Assembly: GCF_004369225.1 (NCBI RefSeq) | Contig: NZ_QFFZ01000002.1 | Span: 1-64,000, forward strand | Length of the DNA: 64,000 bases | Source: Pelotomaculum propionicicum | Lineage (GTDB): Bacteria; Bacillota; Desulfotomaculia; Desulfotomaculales; Pelotomaculaceae | Reading direction: 5' to 3' | Shown here: positions 43,330 through 52,273 of the stretch, in pieces | Numbering within the stretch: position 1 is the first letter of the stretch | Layout: every line of letters begins with the position of its first letter | Program-made: the position numbers and the translations under genes | The notes under the pieces: model-generated | What the model saw: only the letters and a program-made list of their open reading frames with translations | What the model was told of the DNA's origin: nothing | The model's database searches: none

Positions 43330-43905
43330 TCACCAACTTCCGGATGCACTCTTGCCAGTTATCTGAACACCCGTACCTGTCGGATCTGTTGCTGATATAG
43401 AAATACCCTTGGGGGCTGAAATGGTAATAGTTTTATCAGCTGTTATTGTTGCGATGTCAGCCGTGACTGCAGCCGCACCCGTTGCATTTATAATTACGTC
43501 TTGGGCAGCATCGATTTCCACCGGGCCGGTCGTGATTAACTTTATTGGTCCTTTTGCATCGATCGCCAAGGTGTGTGTGGTCCGGTCATACTCAATGGTG
43601 GTGCCGTCCGCAAACTTGATGTGCCGCTTATTCCCGTCGGTTACGGGGGGATTATCTTTACTTGAATATACAGAACCCAGGATGAAACCCTGGGCGACCC
43701 CAGAGGGAAGGAACAAACAAACTACCTGCTCCCCGGGCTCCGGCATCCAATAATCTTTGTTCTGCAGGCTACCCCGGACCAGGACCGGCAAATCAAAGGA
43801 TACCATTGCTGCCCGGTCTTCAAAGGCGACCCTGGCTGTGCAGTTCTCCGGGCTCGTGGAGGATATTATTCCTACCCGAATTAAGTTTTTCAATAATGGG
43901 TCCAT
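43330..43905 (-). CDS. Baseplate assembly/spike protein V
   Basis: A 191-residue protein with an OB-fold part (VCLFLPSGVAQGFILGSVYS) and a beta-helix tail of repeated isoleucine/threonine strands (GPVEIDAAQDVIINATGAAA). ATG at 43905 follows GGAGGG. It is the membrane-piercing spike of the contractile tail. Confidence 0.88.
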   Translation of the reverse strand: MDPLLKNLIRVGIISSTSPENCTARVAFEDRAAMVSFDLPVLVRGSLQNKDYWMPEPGEQVVCLFLPSGVAQGFILGSVYSSKDNPPVTDGNKRHIKFADGTTIEYDRTTHTLAIDAKGPIKLITTGPVEIDAAQDVIINATGAAAVTADIATITADKTITISAPKGISISATDPTGTGVQITGKSASGSW

Positions 43906-44921
43906 TAGTAACCCTCCAGACACTTACGGAGCTCCAGTTTCGTTTCATAGCCGCTCTGCTGGCCGTGGCCGGCCTGGGTGATGATGTACTTCCCGTCGAA
44001 TTTTCCCCATCCAACCAGGTTCACGGTCAGGCCGGCCAGATACTTGATTTCACCTACAAGGGTCAGGGAAAACGTAGTGCCATCCTTGTTTGCATCGCGC
44101 AGTTTCTTTTTGGCCAGGCGCTCTGCCTCGGCCACTGACTTGACGCGCTCATTTACAACCAAAACCCGCCCTGTTTTTGGCGGGTTATCCGGAGTAAATT
44201 CGTACTTGATTGATTCCTTTTGCTCGGCGTCATGATAGTCCACCCGGCAGGAAGAATACATGCCGGTTAGTGTTGTCCTTCCGCTGTAGCCCGTTATGCG
44301 CACCTGCCCCCTAATGATTGTATCAATAGGCTCCTGCTGCTCATATTTCGCTTCGTCGAAAATGACTATCTGAGAGTCAGAAACCTTCAAAGCAAGCCCG
44401 GCGTCATTGCACAGCCGCTGTAAAAAAGCCAGGTCGTATTCTTCCGTCTGCTCTATCCGGTCGTATTCCGGATCATCCTCGGTGTCGTAAAACAGCTCAA
44501 GGCTCGCGCCGCCTGCAATATCACCGGCGATCACGGAAAGATTTGTTTTCTCCCAGGCTTTGTTTTTATTCTCGCCGCGTAGGGAGGATGATTCCGGGAT
44601 GGACGTGCCCTTTATTGTGACTGCGGAAGGTGGGTTGCCGACCTCAATTTCATCAAGCTCAAACTGGCCCAGGGCAAGCTCATCCGTTTTGCCGTCCTCT
44701 TCCCAATTCTCGCGGATGATTTTGGCAGTTACCTTAGCCCCCTTTTCCGGCATCCAGTCTCCGGCCCAGAGCTGTTCCCGGTCCTCCAGGGTAATCTGCA
44801 GGTCATCAGCCTGGCCGGAGAGGTTGTCGGTATATGACCAGTTGGCTAGATGCGGTTGCAGGTCGGCTGTTATATCTACATTCTCATAAACCAGTTCCAG
44901 GTGTGCGCGGCGGGCTTGCAT
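43905..44921 (-). CDS. Late control protein D-like baseplate hub
   Basis: A 338-residue hub protein. The N-terminus (ENVDITADLQPHLANWSYTD) and the YDLAFLQRLCNDAGLALKV segment match the P2 gpD/Mu gp44 hub family. It overlaps the X gene by one base. Confidence 0.88.
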   Translation of the reverse strand: MQARRAHLELVYENVDITADLQPHLANWSYTDNLSGQADDLQITLEDREQLWAGDWMPEKGAKVTAKIIRENWEEDGKTDELALGQFELDEIEVGNPPSAVTIKGTSIPESSSLRGENKNKAWEKTNLSVIAGDIAGGASLELFYDTEDDPEYDRIEQTEEYDLAFLQRLCNDAGLALKVSDSQIVIFDEAKYEQQEPIDTIIRGQVRITGYSGRTTLTGMYSSCRVDYHDAEQKESIKYEFTPDNPPKTGRVLVVNERVKSVAEAERLAKKKLRDANKDGTTFSLTLVGEIKYLAGLTVNLVGWGKFDGKYIITQAGHGQQSGYETKLELRKCLEGY

Positions 44922-45136
44922 TAGCTGCTCACCCGCTTCCAGGGAGGTAGATTAGTCGTTGTTGGCGTGGTAATTTCCGGGATGGTTAAGACAACGCCAG
45001 CCGAAAAGATAACGGTTTCCCGATGTGCAGGGTTGGCCTCGATCAGGTCGGTCATGTAGTATTCACTGCCAATGGTTTTATATGCGATTCCATCCCAGGT
45101 GTCGCCTTGGATTGTGGTATATGTTTTAGTAGCCAT
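44921..45136 (-). CDS. Tail protein X (LysM-like)
   Basis: A 71-residue protein with TIQGDTWDGIAYKTIGSEYY, a short LysM-like module of P2 gpX. It overlaps the tape-measure stop. Confidence 0.88.
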   Translation of the reverse strand: MATKTYTTIQGDTWDGIAYKTIGSEYYMTDLIEANPAHRETVIFSAGVVLTIPEITTPTTTNLPPWKRVSS

Positions 45137-47675
45137 AGGACACCCGCCTTTGCTGGTGTTTCATAGCCTGATACCGGCTAAAGAAATCGTCCTTTGAGTT
45201 GTCTAAAACCTGCCGTATCACTCCGGGGTCGCCGCCTGGCGCATGAATAACTGGAGCGTAAACGATACTGGTTTCAGATCCCCCGCTGAAGCCGCTCAAT
45301 TCCCCAACACGCTCCCAAATACCCCGTGAACGGGGGGAGCCGTCTATGGGGATGGCGGCTTCAAGGCCAGCTTCGCCGAATATTGAAGGTCTGTTGGCAA
45401 AGCCACCGGAGGCAAACTGAGGAAGTTCTCCTTCGCCGCCTCCGCCACCGCCGCCTCCGCCCGATAACCAGGCCCAAAAAGCCTTTAGTTTATCCCACAG
45501 CCAGCCAACCTTCTGGCCGACGTTTTCAATAAAAGCCGCTGCGCTGGGAAAGGCCTCTTTGAACTTTTCCCAAAGACCACTAACGGCTTCTTTTATGGTC
45601 CCGAAATTATTGTAAAGAGTTATGCCAGCCGCAATTACCGCTCCGATTGGCCCAGCGACGAGGGCCAGAAGTGGATTATTCCGGATGGTTTCCCATAGTT
45701 GCAGCGCCTTTGCTTTGACGGTTTCCCAATGATTATACAAATATACACCGCCTGCTATAAGCAGCCCGATACCCGTAATAATTAGGCCTATCGGATTTGC
45801 TCTCATAGCTACGTTAAGCAACCGCTGGGCAATTGCCCATGCCTTAGTAGCGCCAGATGCAAGCTTTGCCCCCAGTTCTATTTTTGTTGCCCATCCAAAA
45901 AACTTGGCAAAGGGGCTAATCGCCGCACTCACTGCCCACCCAATGGCGCTTGCGCCAATTGCAAAGCCTATAAAGCCAGCTGATCCCCCAACCAAAAACT
46001 TGGTCAGGTTCGGGTGCTCTTCTGCCAACTTCTGAACCTTTTCCATAAATGACTGAAAGCCCTGCGCGGCAGATAACAGGGACGGCATTAAGACATCGCT
46101 CATAGAAACCGCGCTTCTTGCTATTGACGCCTTCACTCCCTCGAGCTGCCGCGCTGCAGTTTTGGACATAATCTCAAATTCCTTGAACATGCTCCCCTTG
46201 GCGGCATCAGAGTTCCCCTTCTTTATGATCTCAACAAAATCAGCGTAGTTGCCGGATATTTTAGAGAGGGTGTCAATGTGTTCAGCGCCGAAAAGCTCGG
46301 CCAGGACATCATTCCTAGTCCCGGCGTCCAACTTTCCGATACTCTCAAAAAGACCGAGAATAGTTCCCTCAGCATCTTTTAGGGCACCAGCTTGTAAATC
46401 TTGAGCGCTTATTCCAACCTTGGCAAGCGCCTCGTGAAATGGTTTTGCCTGAGCAGGCGCCGCTGCTACTTTGGTCAACAGAGAATTTAATGCTGTTCCT
46501 GCTGTCTCTGAAGTTTCGCCCATTTGCAGGAGGCCAGTAGATAGGCCGGCTAACGAATTTCTTGATAGAGTGGGAAGCAACGCCGTTGCCGTACCACCAA
46601 TCCTTTTAAGGACCTCGATTATATCAGCACCGCTGGCGTTGGTCTGGTCATCTAAATAGTTCACGGTGTCTGCGAGGGCCTCAAGCTGGTCAATGCCTTC
46701 CTTTGTGCCCAGGTCTATCTTCATTGCGCTACCGATCTTGGCGAAGTTTTCCGTCACCTCTTCGGCTGGAGCCTCGAACGCTGTTCCCATCATGGTCCCC
46801 ATGCGGGCGAACCTATCAATGTTTTCCATGCCCTTGACGCCTGATCTTGCTGACATTGCAAAGGCTTTGGCCATAGTATCAGGCACTATCATCATATCTT
46901 TACTGGCCTGCATGATCTTGGCTCGCGCCTCAAGACCAATATCGGTCAGAGCCCCAGTTTCGTTTCTTGCACCCTCGACCTGCTTAGCTACCATCGCCAT
47001 GGCCGTATCAAATTGGACGCCCGCAGCCGTCGCCCCAATAAACGGCACGGCAGCAGCAGTCGCGGTCATTAGGCCGCTCTGCATTTTCCCCTTGACGCTA
47101 TTCGCACGCTCGGACAAGGCTACTGCTTTAGAATACTTCTTTTGTGCCAGTTCAGCCTTTTCCAGCTTTTTAGCAAGTTCGTCATAAGCCTTGGCGTTCT
47201 GCTCGACCTTCAGTTTCCCCTGCTGCTCAACCTCGGCAAGCCTCTGCATTTCGCTTTTCATGGACTGGGTTTTAGTTTTGAGCGTTGTATAGGCAGTATT
47301 TGCCTCTTTTAACTGCTTTACCAGCTCGGCCTGCCTGCTCGAAAACTCCTTGGCGGTAATAGCGCCGGATTTTTTCTCGTTACTCAAAGCCACTAAGGCA
47401 GCTTTTGTGTTATTGATCCTTTGGTTTAGCTGCAGGAGTGTTTGCAGAGACTGGCTGTAGCTGCCCTTAAGCACAGAGTAGGCTTTTGCGCTGTTTTCAA
47501 TTTCTCTGGTTGTTTGCTTTTGCGCTCTCTCTAATCCATTAAGCTCTGACCGCATTGCGTTGGTGCGCTGGCTAAGCTGACGCATCCTGCTGTTTGCGGA
47601 TGCGAACATATTACCGAATGAGGAATTAATTTTTCCAGCTATCTCAAAGGCGATTTCATACATGCGACTAGCCAT
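45126..47675 (-). CDS. Tail tape-measure protein
   Basis: An 849-residue protein setting tail length. Residues about 20-210 are coiled coil. The TP901 core is at about 220-560. Hydrophobic helices lie near 590-680. A glycine run (seven G) near 780 precedes GFANRPSIFGEAGLEAAIPI, the TP901 C-terminal mark. I prefer the ATG at 47675 (or GTG at 47687). The E' frameshift product ends within its first codons. Confidence 0.9.
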   Translation of the reverse strand: MASRMYEIAFEIAGKINSSFGNMFASANSRMRQLSQRTNAMRSELNGLERAQKQTTREIENSAKAYSVLKGSYSQSLQTLLQLNQRINNTKAALVALSNEKKSGAITAKEFSSRQAELVKQLKEANTAYTTLKTKTQSMKSEMQRLAEVEQQGKLKVEQNAKAYDELAKKLEKAELAQKKYSKAVALSERANSVKGKMQSGLMTATAAAVPFIGATAAGVQFDTAMAMVAKQVEGARNETGALTDIGLEARAKIMQASKDMMIVPDTMAKAFAMSARSGVKGMENIDRFARMGTMMGTAFEAPAEEVTENFAKIGSAMKIDLGTKEGIDQLEALADTVNYLDDQTNASGADIIEVLKRIGGTATALLPTLSRNSLAGLSTGLLQMGETSETAGTALNSLLTKVAAAPAQAKPFHEALAKVGISAQDLQAGALKDAEGTILGLFESIGKLDAGTRNDVLAELFGAEHIDTLSKISGNYADFVEIIKKGNSDAAKGSMFKEFEIMSKTAARQLEGVKASIARSAVSMSDVLMPSLLSAAQGFQSFMEKVQKLAEEHPNLTKFLVGGSAGFIGFAIGASAIGWAVSAAISPFAKFFGWATKIELGAKLASGATKAWAIAQRLLNVAMRANPIGLIITGIGLLIAGGVYLYNHWETVKAKALQLWETIRNNPLLALVAGPIGAVIAAGITLYNNFGTIKEAVSGLWEKFKEAFPSAAAFIENVGQKVGWLWDKLKAFWAWLSGGGGGGGGGEGELPQFASGGFANRPSIFGEAGLEAAIPIDGSPRSRGIWERVGELSGFSGGSETSIVYAPVIHAPGGDPGVIRQVLDNSKDDFFSRYQAMKHQQRRVSYGY

Positions 47676-48125
47676 ATCCAGCGCCACCTCTCTTATCGCG
47701 CATCTCTATGTAGATCTCAAGCCATTCAGCCAATTCCCCGATTGGCCGCCCCAGCCAATAAGGAGCTGGCGTTTTTGTTTTAACCGACAGCGTTAGGCAT
47801 GTTTTCATAATCAGCCGTCTTCCACCTGGCGGGCGAAGGCCTAACTTAGTAAAAAATCCTGCACCGTCATCGTTATCATGGTAAAGTCTCTGGCAGGTAG
47901 TTCTAAAATCATCTCAATCGGGACCTTGGCTGCTTTGGCCGCCAATGCTGCGCTGTAGGGCTTAGATAATTCAACCACGGGAGACGAAGACGGTCCCACA
48001 ACGACTACGGCCTCTCTCTCGGAGTCTATTAAATCTCTACCGGTCAGGGAGTCCAGGTCGAGATTAATCTCCGTGTACTCTTTGTCCTCAAAAGTAAATG
48101 GTCTGCTTAAAGTGATGGTTTTCAT
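47668..48125 (-). CDS. Tail-assembly chaperone, frameshifted E-E' fusion
   Basis: Frame 0 (48125 to stop at 47841) reaches GAT TTT TTA at 47850-47856, a perfect X-XXY-YYZ slippery heptamer (T TTT TTA). Shift by -1 continues open to a stop at 47668 with GLRPPGGRR and PYWLGRPIGELAEWLEIY. The product has about 150 residues. This is the known strategy of gpE/E' in P2 and of gpG-GT in lambda, always between tube and tape measure as here. Confidence 0.85.
47841..48125 (-). CDS. Tail-assembly chaperone gpE-like (frame 0)
   Basis: A 94-residue protein of the phage tail assembly E/41/14 type (TITLSRPFTFEDKEYTEINL; LPARDFTMITMTVQDFLL). This is the main product; a fraction of ribosomes shift to the E' extension. 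Confidence 0.85.
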   Translation of the reverse strand: MKTITLSRPFTFEDKEYTEINLDLDSLTGRDLIDSEREAVVVVGPSSSPVVELSKPYSAALAAKAAKVPIEMILELPARDFTMITMTVQDFLLS

Positions 48126-48192
48126 ATGCTCTCCTTTCTCGCTTAAAAAATGAACTAAGGCCTGCCGGATTTAGCGCCAACAGGTCTTAGTT

Positions 48193-48711
48193 TTATATAC
48201 CCAGAGCATCCCTGACATCGGCAAGATAGTCCTCGCCGTTGATCACACAGATGTAATTATACTTGTCGATCTCCAGGAGTTTTTTGCCGTCCAGCAGCAC
48301 CTTGATGTAAACGACTTCAAGCTCATTGGACGAGTCGGTTTTTGCGCCAACGTCCATTTTCCCCAGCTCGGTCTTCTTGGGAATGCCCCTGACGACCACT
48401 TTAAGCGGGACTACCTTATATTCGCCTTTCCCGGCGTTAAGAACCTGGATAGCGCCGCGCAGGTCGAGGCTATGCCCCTTTTGCTGCGCCAGGCTTACCG
48501 TGGGTTTGGTTACGGTGCGCCAGTTTATTTTTACGCTCATGCTTCCGAAGTGGCCAAGGACCGGACTGTCTACCTCACCGGCGATACCGGCACCTTTGAC
48601 CGTTTCAGATAGGGCTTCAATACTCGGTAGTTCCACGTCGGCTATTCCGATCAGGTCGGCCCCGCCTTCGTAAACCCGGAAGTTAATTAACTTTTCAGGT
48701 ACTTGGTTCAT
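48193..48711 (-). CDS. Major tail tube protein (FII-like)
   Basis: A 172-residue protein. Start region VPEKLINFRVYEGGADLIGI and the LPSIEALSETVKGAGIAGEV segment match P2 FII. It forms the inner tube of the contractile tail. GGAGGATAAC precedes ATG. Confidence 0.92.
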   Translation of the reverse strand: MNQVPEKLINFRVYEGGADLIGIADVELPSIEALSETVKGAGIAGEVDSPVLGHFGSMSVKINWRTVTKPTVSLAQQKGHSLDLRGAIQVLNAGKGEYKVVPLKVVVRGIPKKTELGKMDVGAKTDSSNELEVVYIKVLLDGKKLLEIDKYNYICVINGEDYLADVRDALGI

Positions 48712-48728
48712 GGGTTATCCTCCTTTCC

Positions 48729-50189
48729 CTACGCGAACAACGAGCTAAGGTAGCTCGTGTCGTATTCCAGGATGAAATCCAGATTCTCTGCCGGAGTCGG
48801 TCCCGCCTGGTACATATGGAACCGTATGATCCCGTTCAGTAAATCCGTCGTCGGGTTTTCTGCCTGGATAAATTCAAGCCTGCCGCCGAGCAGTGCGCCC
48901 CTGGCAGTCAACCCATTCAGCCAGATATTCAAGCTGTCAACCACCGTATCAATGAGCCGCTTATTGGTTGGGTTGTCAACCTTCTGCCAGTAAGTCAAAA
49001 TGGTTGTGTTCGATATCCAGTTGTTCATGCGACGAATCGGGATGAAGGCATCTTTTGGATCCGTGTTGGTGGGATATGCACCCGTTCTGTTACCCCACAA
49101 CCGCCAGCCACCGATAAAATTGAGCGCAGTGACAACGCCCTGGCCGTTCAGGTAATTGGCCTGGGACGGGTCAAGCGTCACCTCTGCGCCCCCGTCGATA
49201 ACAGCGCCGTCAGCCTGCAGGCTCTTGTTTGACGGGCTGACGTAGGGGATGTCGTCATTTTCGCTATCGGTCTTGCAAATGATCCCCGCCACTTGAGTTG
49301 ACAGGTGATATGTCTCGCTGCCCAGCGACACCTTTGGCCAACAGACGATCTGTTGAGGGTCCGTGTAATTGTTGGTGGTTTTCCAGGCCGGGACTTCGCT
49401 GTAAAGGTCCGCGCCGGTGGAAGTATCATCAACATCGGTAATGGCAATCGCCTTGAAAAGCCCGTTGATATTACCAGCCTTTGCTTTCATCACAGCGGCT
49501 ACGGCAGGGTTATGCGACCAACCGGGAGCCAGGATTTGGCCGGGGACCAGAGGCGGGAACAAGGGAAATACCTTGTTTACGAGCTCAAGGCCGGTATAAG
49601 CGCCGGTGGTGATGTTCACGCCGCCGATGATGTCGGTGCTGTCTACGGCGGTAGGGTCAAGCTTAGAATAAGCGATATTTAACACTGCCGTCACTTCCGG
49701 GATCGTGCCGGTAGCAATGCGAGTTACAACAACGTGGCCATCATCGTTGAAAGCTATTGTGTAATCGGTGTCCTTTACCAGCGGCTGCCCAGCGGAAGTA
49801 AGCTTAACCACGACGCTAGAGAGCAAAATGCCATCAACCGCGATGGTCACAACGCCACCAACAACTGCCAAATCAGCTGCAGGCACTTCGGTTTTGTGTG
49901 TGGCCGGGTCGAGGACGTTGACGAACACCACCGGCGCCACGTTAAAAAGCGCAAAGTGCGACTTCATAAACTCGCAAAGGGTGTAGCTGTCCCAGTCATC
50001 AGAATACCCGAGCGCGGCCACCGCCTCAGAGTAGGTGTGGGCCAAAAGTGGTTTATTGACGTAACTTTGGTCAGCTCCCAGGTTAACAGGCGCAGTCCCG
50101 AACACCACCGGTAAGCCAGCTTCTGCATTGACGGGCGGGGTAATGGAGGTCGGAACCTCAGTAACAGTTACTCCGTGCAAATACGGCAC
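48729..50189 (-). CDS. Tail sheath protein (FI-like)
   Basis: A 486-residue contractile sheath subunit. N-terminal HGVTVTEVPTS is the sheath signature, and the C-terminal RRMNNWISNTTILTYWQKVD and NPTTDLLNGIIRFHMYQAGP match the conserved core. The insert in the middle (residues about 95-180) is beta-rich and variable. It overlaps the next upstream gene by one base. Confidence 0.92.
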   Translation of the reverse strand: MPYLHGVTVTEVPTSITPPVNAEAGLPVVFGTAPVNLGADQSYVNKPLLAHTYSEAVAALGYSDDWDSYTLCEFMKSHFALFNVAPVVFVNVLDPATHKTEVPAADLAVVGGVVTIAVDGILLSSVVVKLTSAGQPLVKDTDYTIAFNDDGHVVVTRIATGTIPEVTAVLNIAYSKLDPTAVDSTDIIGGVNITTGAYTGLELVNKVFPLFPPLVPGQILAPGWSHNPAVAAVMKAKAGNINGLFKAIAITDVDDTSTGADLYSEVPAWKTTNNYTDPQQIVCWPKVSLGSETYHLSTQVAGIICKTDSENDDIPYVSPSNKSLQADGAVIDGGAEVTLDPSQANYLNGQGVVTALNFIGGWRLWGNRTGAYPTNTDPKDAFIPIRRMNNWISNTTILTYWQKVDNPTNKRLIDTVVDSLNIWLNGLTARGALLGGRLEFIQAENPTTDLLNGIIRFHMYQAGPTPAENLDFILEYDTSYLSSLFA

Positions 50190-50518
50190 TACTTAACACC
50201 TCCTTTGATGTAGTCAAGGATCTGCTTGTACCAGACGCTTTCCGGTGTGCCGGCCTTTTTTATCGCCTGGATTGTGCTGTCCAGTTGGGTCGGGGCAACA
50301 AAAAGCCGGCCTATAGCCGGACATTTTTCGATATGCGGTTCAAGGTGGTTGGGCAGACCGCCGCGGTAGGTAGTGTACTGGAGCAGCAGCCCCTTCGGCA
50401 GGGTCGGCCCGCAATAAATAAACGGCGCGGGTTTTGTGGCCGGCGCTTGTTGAACTTCGGGCGCTGGTGTCTCAGATGCTTCAATGGCTGCATCAACTAT
50501 TGATTTCTTAGAAGACAT
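50189..50518 (-). CDS. Phage protein upstream of the sheath gene
   Basis: A 109-residue protein with a Pro/Ala-rich N-terminal part and a compact C-terminal part (FIYCGPTLPKGLLLQYTTYR). Homologues sit directly before sheath genes in Firmicute myophages. Function unknown; it overlaps both neighbours. Confidence 0.7.
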   Translation of the reverse strand: MSSKKSIVDAAIEASETPAPEVQQAPATKPAPFIYCGPTLPKGLLLQYTTYRGGLPNHLEPHIEKCPAIGRLFVAPTQLDSTIQAIKKAGTPESVWYKQILDYIKGGVK

Positions 50519-50996
50519 CTTTTAGATAACCTCCTTCTTCTTGAATATGAGGAATAGCCACGGTCAGGGTCATAAACGCAACCCAAACGGGGTATAGTTG
50601 CTCCTCGGGTAGTTCGGTTTTGATCGGGTACTCAATGCGAAAAGGCCCGCCAAGGAACCGCTGTTTTGCCAGCGCATCCTTAATCCGGGTAATGACGTTC
50701 ACCGCGTCCCGCCAGCCGTCCTGTTCGTCCTCGCTGTAGGTGGCGGCAACGATATAGACTTTAGCTGTGTCGCCTTCTTCGGTGTCTATATCCTCAATGT
50801 ACCGTATGATGACACAGGGAATGTCCGGCGGGTCCTGTCTCGCGCCGGGTTTTTTATCCGGCAAATACCCGGTAATGACCTCGGGTGATTTTTTGATACC
50901 GGTCACATTGGATTGCAGCTCAAAATTGGCGACAACCGGGGCAATAAATTCTTTCAGTTTGTCAACCAGGTCGATTGGGGTCATGTTTATGCTCAT
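50508..50996 (-). CDS. Tail terminator-like protein
   Basis: A 162-residue alpha/beta protein (VIIRYIEDIDTEEGDTAKVY; VWVAFMTLTVAIPHIQEEGG) resembling phage tail-completion proteins that cap the tail. Position between gpZ-like and sheath supports this. It overlaps both. Confidence 0.65.
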   Translation of the reverse strand: MSINMTPIDLVDKLKEFIAPVVANFELQSNVTGIKKSPEVITGYLPDKKPGARQDPPDIPCVIIRYIEDIDTEEGDTAKVYIVAATYSEDEQDGWRDAVNVITRIKDALAKQRFLGGPFRIEYPIKTELPEEQLYPVWVAFMTLTVAIPHIQEEGGYLKDVF

Positions 50997-51559
50997 TTGT
51001 TGCCTCCCAGAATACGGCTGATTTCGTGGTCAAGGCGCTTTTCAAATATTGCCCTGGCCTCGTTTTCGATGCGCAGCCTGACTTTTTTGCTCCCAATCAT
51101 CTGGGGCACCGAAATGCCGTATTTGACATTAATTGGGTAGCGTTTACTTGTTGTTCGCTTGAGTACATGCGGCTTACCGGTTTTTATCCCCTTTCGCACA
51201 AAAGCGCCGGGTAGGTCTTTAAGCCCACTGCCTTTCTTTACCCCAACCCTCTGCACCGCAGGTGGTCTTTTTAGCCCTGGATTTTTGGGGCTTACTTTGA
51301 AGTCGATCAATTCCCTGCCGGTATCTTTTGAGTGAACCTTGACCCTTAGCCTTGCTTCGGTGGCTTTCGTAATGGTAATTGTTTTTCTTACAGCCGTCGC
51401 GCTGACGTAATACTCCTCCGTGGCGCTGCTGACCACGTTTGTCCTGGCGTTTTCCACTGACCTGTTTAACGCCCGCATAATGGCCTTTGGCGCTTGTTTG
51501 GCACAATCCCCCATTATCGCTTCGATTTCTCTTTGCCTGAAAACATGAACCAGGATCAT
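50993..51559 (-). CDS. Minor tail protein Z-like
   Basis: A 188-residue basic protein. MRALNRSVENARTNVVSSAT and KPHVLKRTTSKRYPINVKYG fit the minor tail Z family. It likely sits at the head-tail joint. Confidence 0.75.
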   Translation of the reverse strand: MILVHVFRQREIEAIMGDCAKQAPKAIMRALNRSVENARTNVVSSATEEYYVSATAVRKTITITKATEARLRVKVHSKDTGRELIDFKVSPKNPGLKRPPAVQRVGVKKGSGLKDLPGAFVRKGIKTGKPHVLKRTTSKRYPINVKYGISVPQMIGSKKVRLRIENEARAIFEKRLDHEISRILGGNK

Positions 51560-51870
51560 GCCTCTATCGCCTCCAGGGTAATTTCAAGCATACCGCCAGC
51601 CTCGCCGCACAAGGCCACTGTGAACAGCTCGCCGTCAAGCCTGATACGCTGACCCTTAACGGGACGCTCGGGCAGGTCGGACGCCTTGACAAAGAGCATC
51701 TTGGTCGCGTTGTAGGCGATGTCATAGTCAGCCTGCTTCAGCGGCTGAAGGATGTCGCTGTCAACAACGCATTTGACCTGCCGCCCGTCAATGTCGTGGA
51801 AGTCGGCAAATTCGCCCTGGTTGATAAAAGTGTCCAGGTCGGAAGCTAGATAATCCTTAAAGCCGGGCAT
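51556..51870 (-). CDS. Head-tail joining protein
   Basis: A 104-residue beta-rich protein (DIDGRQVKCVVDSDILQPLK; GQRIRLDGELFTVALCGEAG), similar in size and position to lambda FII/attachment proteins. Assignment by synteny more than motif. Confidence 0.6.
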   Translation of the reverse strand: MPGFKDYLASDLDTFINQGEFADFHDIDGRQVKCVVDSDILQPLKQADYDIAYNATKMLFVKASDLPERPVKGQRIRLDGELFTVALCGEAGGMLEITLEAIEA

Positions 51871-52271
51871 TACTTACCACCGCGCTTTTTGTTTTTAGTG
51901 CTTGGCTTTTTAGGCATCGCCGGGGTTGCCTTGGCTGGCTCGGTGTTGTTAGCGGGCTTAATCAAGTCGTCAAGGTTGGCGTTCACAATGTCGCCGGCAG
52001 TTACCGCCTCGGGTTCTGGTATCTGTGTCTGTTCGGGTTCTTGGTTTGCGTCCTTTTCTGTGGCCGGTTCATCGTTGCAAAGCTCCTGCTCATTATCTGC
52101 AAGATTTGGTTCCGGCTCGGGCTCATACTTCTCAATTGTCCCGTTGGACCCGGCAATCAGACGGGCCTCTTCCTCTTCGGAGAGACCCGTCAGAACCTGG
52201 CCGGCAGGCTGGTCCGGTCCATATAACACGCCGTTATAGCGCACGCGATAGCGCTTTATTAATACCGCCAT
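51870..52271 (-). CDS. Phage protein with Glu/Pro/Asn-rich tail
   Basis: A 133-residue protein. The first 50 residues are folded (RYRVRYNGVLYGPDQPAGQV), the rest is acidic and disordered (EPEPEPNLADNEQELCNDEP) with a basic end (KKPSTKNKKRGGK). Homologues follow capsid genes. Function unknown. Confidence 0.65.
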   Translation of the reverse strand: MAVLIKRYRVRYNGVLYGPDQPAGQVLTGLSEEEEARLIAGSNGTIEKYEPEPEPNLADNEQELCNDEPATEKDANQEPEQTQIPEPEAVTAGDIVNANLDDLIKPANNTEPAKATPAMPKKPSTKNKKRGGK

Positions 52272-52273
52272 GG

